From Thozetella sp. PMI_491 (Eukaryota; Ascomycota; Sordariomycetes; Chaetosphaeriales; Chaetosphaeriaceae): a DNA stretch of 64,000 nt. The notes beneath the pieces are model-generated. The model was not told the DNA's origin. It was given only the letters and a program-made list of their open reading frames with translations, and did not search any database. The stretch lies in the NCBI GenBank assembly GCA_021432635.1, contig MU270111.1, forward strand, positions 124,001 to 188,000, given 5' to 3'. Below are positions 59,232 to 64,000 of this stretch, in pieces. How positions within the stretch are numbered: the stretch's first letter is position 1; each line of letters begins with the position of its first letter. Made by a program: the position numbers and the translations under genes.

Positions 59232-61333
59232 CTACAGCATGGTGCCGAACGTGTTGTCCTCGAAAGGGATCGGCTTGCGCGGGCTGCCGCCGTCCTCGGC
59301 GTTGGGCTTCCGGTGGCGGAAGGTGAAGCCCACGAAGAGGGCCTTGCCCATCTCGTCCTCACGGTCGGCCAAATTCTCGAGTGCCTGCTGCTTGTCATGC
59401 ACTTCCTTGTACTTGGCCATGTCGGCCTCGTTGGTGAAGTCGTCGAAGTAGCCGGCGTCCGTCTCCGAGTCCAGCTCGGGCACAAACGGGGCCTTGGTCT
59501 CGCGCAGTGTCTCCCACTCCACCTCGGCGAAGTACTGATGTTCATAGATGTCCTTGATGTTGGAGAAGCGCCGTGAGCGCGAGTTGATGCACCTTCGCGT
59601 TTCCGTGCGTTAGCTCGCAAGGCATCAAAGATGCCGGGGAGTAGCAAGACTTACGTGGTAATGAAGTTCCAGGTCCTGTTGCTGAGGAAGTAGTTGGGGT
59701 CCTCCCAGACGGGCCTCTTGAGAACCTCTCTCCAGTGTTTCAAATTCCGCCACGTCTCGTCCGGGGTGGCGCCCGCGAACGGCGGGAAGCCGGTCAGCGC
59801 CTCGAACAGCATGCATCCCAGGCTCCAGTAGTCGACCGTATAGTCGTACTCCTCGCCCCGCAGCACCTCGGGCGCCATGTAGTCGGGCGAGCCGACGATG
59901 GACTTGGCATAGTTGACATCCTTCTCTCGCATCGTTCGGTAGCCCTCGCGGCGCTCTGCCACGGTCCGCTGCTCCATGGGCTTGCCGAAGGGGACCGATG
60001 TCTCCGAGGCCTTCTCCAGCCGCACGCGCATCGACTCGATCTTAGCCGGGGCCAGGAAACCCGCGGCGAGGCCGAAGTCGGTCAGCTTCACGTGGCCGGT
60101 GGAGTCAACCAGGAAGTTCTCGGGCTTTAGATCCCGGTGGATGTACCCCAGCTGGTGCAGGGCATCAACCGAGCAGAACATCTCGGCGATGTAGAAGCGG
60201 GCGTGGCGGTTCGACAAGACGCCTGTATTGTTGAGAAGCGTGCGGAAGTCGCCTCCAGGCACGTATTCCATAGCAAGATAGATACTCTTGTCGTCCTGGA
60301 ACGAATACAAAAGCCGGACAAGCCACTCGCTCTGTGCCGTTGTGAGGATGTCGCGTTCGGTTAGGACGTGCCGCACCTCGTCCAGTTTGAACAGCAGCTT
60401 CTTGCTCATGACCTTGAGAGCGCACACCTCCTTGGTGTCCTTCTTCTGGGCCAGGAATACTTGGCCGTAGCCACCTTGGCCAACCTGCGTCAAGATCTGG
60501 AAGTCACCCTGCCGCAGTCTCACGCGCCGCTTGCGAAGGTTGGCACGCTCACGGCCCAGATACTTGGATCGCATCTGATTGTACGTCTCCTCGTCCGTCT
60601 CGGGCGGAGAAGGGTATTCTTCCTTGAAAGCGTTGAGACGGTTCTGCCGGGAACCAACATATGTGAGGAGGTCGAAGTAGTAGTCCAGAAAGTCTAGCTC
60701 AAGGTTAGCACCCTACGAATATGAGAGATGTTTCCGGTAGAAGAGATGCTCACAGAGCTGAGTCACGTTCACCAATCGCTTGACGCTGGGCTTCTGCAGA
60801 ATCTCAAGCTCCTCGGGAGTCAGGCCGCGAGAAGTATTGAATCTCTTGGCGGGCGTCGTGGGCCGGTCCCTCGTCTGGTAAAGCTCTTGACGCGTCAAGG
60901 CAGCATGGCTAGGCTGGGAACTGGGGGCATCCGCAGCCAGGCCGCGAGACGAGGTAGGAGGCGTGTTCTCCTGCCCTTGACGTGAGAGGGGGCTGTTGTT
61001 GGAGGACAGGCCCTTGTGGATGATGCTGTCGTCGACCACGCTAGATGTATTCTCGTCGACGGCTTGAATGTTGGTCTTGCCGGGGGCCAAGGGCGTAACG
61101 GTACTTTGAGGTCGGCCGAGTCTCACCGGAGCCTCCAGCACGCTCGAACCCAGCTTCATGTTCTCCAAAGCGACTGGAAGTTCGTTCGCACCGGGTGGGA
61201 TCGTCTTCTTGCTAGGGCTGCCTTGAGGGGTGCTGACGGGTGTCACGAAGCTGCCCTTGGTCGGGGTCGAAGGACGCGTATCAGACTTGTCCTGCTTCCC
61301 GCCGGGGAATAGATTGGCCATGAAGCTCGCCAT
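59232..61333 (-). CDS. dbf-2: NDR-family Ser/Thr kinase DBF-2 (septation initiation/mitotic exit)
   Basis: Three exons, 61333-60754, 60693-59655 and 59592-59232, encode 659 residues; introns of 60 and 62 nt, the second with an AAG acceptor. Residues 1-190 are a Ser/Pro/Thr-rich head. A MOB-binding region follows (TYNQMRSKYLGRERANLRKR, about 230-249). Kinase landmarks are the Gly loop GQGGYG (265-270), Lys287, catalytic Asp381 in HRDLKPEN and DFG Asp400, then the long insert of NDR kinases including VPFGKPMEQRTVAERREGYR, which is characteristic of Dbf2. The activation-loop Ser458 lies in SIVGSPDYMAPE. The AGC tail ends with hydrophobic motif FVGFTF (626-631), with Thr630 as the expected upstream-kinase site. 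With MOB1, DBF-2 acts at the end of the SIN/MEN cascade and links mitosis to septum formation, and in Neurospora also affects glycogen metabolism. It is not COT-1, since the insert and tail differ. Start chosen at MASFMANLF; a longer in-frame start seems less likely. Confidence 0.94.
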
Positions 61334-61949
61334 TGTTAGATGCCCTGCCTCGACGCAGGTGCTGCGCGTCGTGTATCGACCGAGCAAGGGAGGGGAAAGG
61401 GCGAGGCCCGGGTCAAGACGACAGTTCCGACGCGACGACTGGGGGAATGGCGGTCTGGAGGGGATCAACAGCAGATGCAAGATCTCGAAAGGATGCAGAA
61501 TAGCCTAGATCGAGGCGGGGTGGGGATGGAGCCTGGTGAGGGAGTCGAGGGGATGCAATGATAGCCCGCGTCAAAGTAGTGTTTTAAACGCTTCCCACAA
61601 TCCCAGCGAGTGGTAGGTCCTGCGAGCAATGCAGTTGGGCAGGTGGGGTAGCACAGATCAACAGCAGTTGCCAAAGGCAACACGCCCAAAGCGCGGGGTC
61701 AATGCAGGCGGCACCCAAGCAAGTCAAGGTAAGGGGGGAAGGGGGGGAGGACCGGGTCAGGTTCCACAGCAGCTTCGTCTGCAATTTGGTGGAAATTTTC
61801 TTTTGAGCTCGCCGCCACACGTGAATAGGCCCTGTCGTCATATCAACAGCTCTATCGCGCATCGAGGCGTTAATTAGTGCACCACTTTCAGGCTCAGACT
61901 GGCCATAAATTAGGATCCCTCGACGCCTGCCCATTGCATCTGACGCGAA
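61334..61949. promoter_or_regulatory. Divergent promoter, DBF-2 / Wbp11-like gene
   Basis: 616 bp separates two divergent start codons and must supply both promoters unless an upstream exon was missed. No clear TATA box is visible on either side. Confidence 0.55.
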
Positions 61950-62853
61950 ATGGCGAAGGAGAAGAACTACAATCCCGTCCAGGCCCAACGCAAGGCCGAC
62001 AAGGCCAAGGCGATCAAGAAAGGCATGCAACCTTCAACTCCTACGAAATGGCGGGCTTCAAGGTCGGTAGGCTGACCGCACCCGGTGCACAGGCAAGACC
62101 GAGAACCAGGCACGACGGAATGAAAAGCTTGCGCAGCGAAACCCCGACCGGATCGAGCAGCAGATCAATGACCTCAAGGCGTTGAAAGAGAGTGGAGGGA
62201 AGCTCACCCAAGTCGAGGAGCAGTCCCTTGAAGCACTCGAGAAGGACCTCAAGGCGGTAAAGAAGGCGCGTGAGGCGCTGGGTGACAAGGCACCCACCTT
62301 CGGGCGCGGCGGTCCCAGACATGGCGACGGCGGCGGCGGCGGCGGCGTGCTCGGAAAGAGGCGGAGAGACGCCGACGACGGCTCTAGCGACGACAGCGAT
62401 GTGCCAGACGACGTTAAGCGCATACCCATGCCACGCGATACACCCCCACCAATACCCAAAGAGATTCTAGACGAGTGGTGGGCGAAGCGGCGGGCCCGGC
62501 GCAACACGAACGCGAACCAGGAGCCCCTCGGAGAAGGGCGGGGGAGGGAGAAGATGCCGGCGCCGGCGCCAGTGGTCGAGGCCAAGACGGTCTACGAGGC
62601 GAAGCCGATGGTGAGGGACCTCCAGAAGGAGGCGGTGAGCGCGTTTGTGCCCAGCATTGTGCGCGCAAAGATCGACAAGGGCAAGGGGAAAGCCGGGCTG
62701 CTCGAGCCCGAAGAGGCGGACCAGTTGGAAAGGGAAGGATATTTGGGCACATCCGCCGCCGCTCCTGCGGAGCATGCAAAGGAAATGGCCAGAGATGTGG
62801 TGGGCAAGGGCTCCCGCGCGGTCACGATAGAGGAGGTCGAAGACCGTGGTTAA
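61950..62853 (+). CDS. Wbp11/NpwBP-like pre-mRNA splicing protein with a GC-AG intron
   Basis: Two exons, 61950-62022 and 62093-62853, encode 277 residues. Exon 1 begins MAKEKNYNPVQAQRKADKAK, the hallmark N-terminus of WW-domain-binding protein 11, and exon 2 continues with QARRNEKLAQRNPDRIEQQI, so the join is well supported. The intron starts GCATGC rather than GT and ends CACAG; no GT donor in the stretch keeps the frame. The rest has a basic coiled-coil-like part to about 85, a poly-Gly run, an Asp/Ser-rich acidic patch, the proline motif PRDTPPPIPKE, and a basic C-terminal half ending EEVEDRG. Human WBP11 is a spliceosome component that binds WW domains of PQBP1 through proline motifs; nuclear splicing function is inferred here. 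The fungal protein is much shorter than the animal one. Confidence 0.87.
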
Positions 62854-64000
62854 GACATTCTAGCTCTGGTGTTTGACTCGAACCCTCTTGGACACGACGA
62901 GAGTGGTAGTTCTGACGAACTTGCGGGCCGGCACACTCGCCCGTTTCAGTCGCTGAGCTGCGGTTCTCCTAGCCTGAGGCAATTGGGCCGGTGCCGCGTT
63001 GTACGCATCTGCCTTTCGAGGTCATATGGGACACTCGGTGCAGACGCCCTCGGCTCGAAGGATCCGTCTAGTAAATGCCCCCCAGGTGGGGCACATAGCC
63101 CTTGAGGATGTATCTCAGAATCCCGTTCGTCATGGGGGAAACAAAATGCCCATGGCCATGCCATTTCAATGTCAATACCAAAGCTCCCGAGAGCGACATA
63201 CTACTATGTAGGTAGGTACATAGTAGGCTAAGGGCAGGGGTGGGACAAAAATTAACAGCACAGCCGATACGGGATCCGGGTTGCTCCCAGCCCTGTCATT
63301 GAATGCGCGACGAATTCCTCCCGCGTGCGAGGCACTAAGGTATCCTCCCTGCCGATTCTCAACACCACCCTGCTGGATCGTCATGCTTGGCACTCAAAGG
63401 GGTGCTGATACTGCACCAACAGACCCCGGAAACGAAACAGCGCGGCCGGCCAGTGAGGTACCCCTGCTACCAGGAGGTGGCCAAGGTGGGCTGCCCCATT
63501 CGCCACGCAGGTTTGAAGATGCCATCTACGGAATACATAGTACCTCGCTGAGGGTTACCTGTATGCATCGTCATTACCCATCCGAACACCGAGGAGATAG
63601 ATTATCGACGAGCACCAACACAGCTCCAACTGTGGTCTAGCTTGAATGTCATCATCCACTTTAGCGTCCTGATCCGACTGGGCCGCCTGTTTTGCTGCTG
63701 TCAACCGATGCCCAATTGCTAGCCCTCGACGGCTTAGCCGAGCACGCTATTGCACGCCCACCCTCTTGACCCTCTTGTTTCCGTCTCCCCGTGGCCCCTC
63801 CTCCCTCCACACCACCCCCGTACGCAAGCAGAACAAATACCTCCATAGTGTCTGGAGGGTCCCCGTCGCAAAAGCGGGGGGGGGGCCTTGAGCATTCTAG
63901 ATTCCAGGCGTTTTGGCGCATGCGCAACTCACTGGGGCAGGTCCACACTTGGCTCGAACCCACTGCCGCAGATCGCCGCACTTTGCCAAGACTTTAAACT
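62854..64000. other. Right-end intergenic region
   Basis: No gene is recognised in the last 1.15 kb. It contains a perfect hairpin (listed separately). T-boxes resembling tRNA internal promoters near 62876 and 63953 do not form tRNA arms. Confidence 0.45.
63201..63226. repeat. Perfect 10-bp inverted repeat with 6-nt loop
   Basis: CTACTATGTA is followed after GGTAGG by TACATAGTAG, its exact complement. It could form a hairpin. It lies about 350 bp past the Wbp11-like stop codon and includes the TAGGTA-type motif in its loop. Confidence 0.85.

Noticed and set aside
59232-61333. Assignment of the NDR kinase as COT-1
   Set aside because: The insert with VPFGKPMEQRT and the C-terminal FVGFTF tail match Dbf2-type kinases instead.
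62866-62900. ACTCGAACCC resembling a reverse-strand tRNA B box
   Set aside because: Flanking bases do not pair into a T-stem and no A box lies at the right distance.
1-64000. Transposons, CRISPR arrays, rRNA genes
   Set aside because: No terminal repeats with transposase-like frames, no spaced direct repeats and no rRNA-like sequence were seen.

Overview
The window is nuclear DNA from a filamentous ascomycete, most likely a Sordariomycete close to Sordariales/Chaetomiaceae. This is inferred from GC-rich coding sequence, short (about 55-150 nt) GT-AG introns with CTAAC/CTGAC-type branch sites, and a gene set found in that group: the tetraspanin PLS1, the nitrogen regulator NIT2/AreA ending in its conserved WEWLTMSL tail, the septation kinase DBF-2 and the XPF homologue MUS-38. 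No species is claimed. There are no operons. Genes sit singly on both strands, separated by 0.3-12 kb.

Layout. 0.8-1.6 kb: PLS1 (+). 3.0-4.9 kb: NIPA-type membrane protein (-). 6.1-7.1 kb: V-ATPase subunit E (+). 7.3-9.8 kb: nuclear protein with an N-terminal PIP-like box, possibly Nse6-like (-). 13.8-18.5 kb: Dnf1-type phospholipid flippase (+). 20.2-22.1 kb: membrane-anchored aldehyde dehydrogenase of the Msc7 type (+). 23.1-27.2 kb: Gin4/Hsl1 septin-linked kinase (-). 29.4-33.0 kb: SMC5 (+). 34.4-34.9 kb: a three-exon gene for a 77-residue, probably N-myristoylated protein (+). 35.3-38.2 kb: XPF/Rad1 endonuclease (-). 50.4-53.5 kb: GATA factor NIT2/AreA (+). 54.6-55.5 kb: GPI-anchored Gly-rich secreted protein (-). 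59.2-61.3 kb: DBF-2 NDR kinase (-). 62.0-62.9 kb: Wbp11-like splicing protein (+).

The least ordinary part is 38-50 kb. Next to XPF lie two minus-strand stretches (about 41.1-40.2 and 40.1-39.8 kb) that read as protein only if the frame is changed or a stop is ignored; they look like decayed genes of no family I recognise. A third such relic lies at 28.7-28.3 kb upstream of SMC5. From 41.1 kb to the NIT2 start is about 9 kb of GC-rich DNA without a convincing gene, which may be an unusually long regulatory or leader region for NIT2.

Functional themes are genome maintenance (SMC5, XPF and the PIP-box protein within 31 kb), morphogenesis and septation (Gin4-type kinase, DBF-2, flippase, PLS1) and housekeeping (V-ATPase E, splicing factor). 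I see no sign that they form a coordinated cluster. All exon boundaries were worked out by hand from splice signals and frame continuity; none is backed by transcript data.
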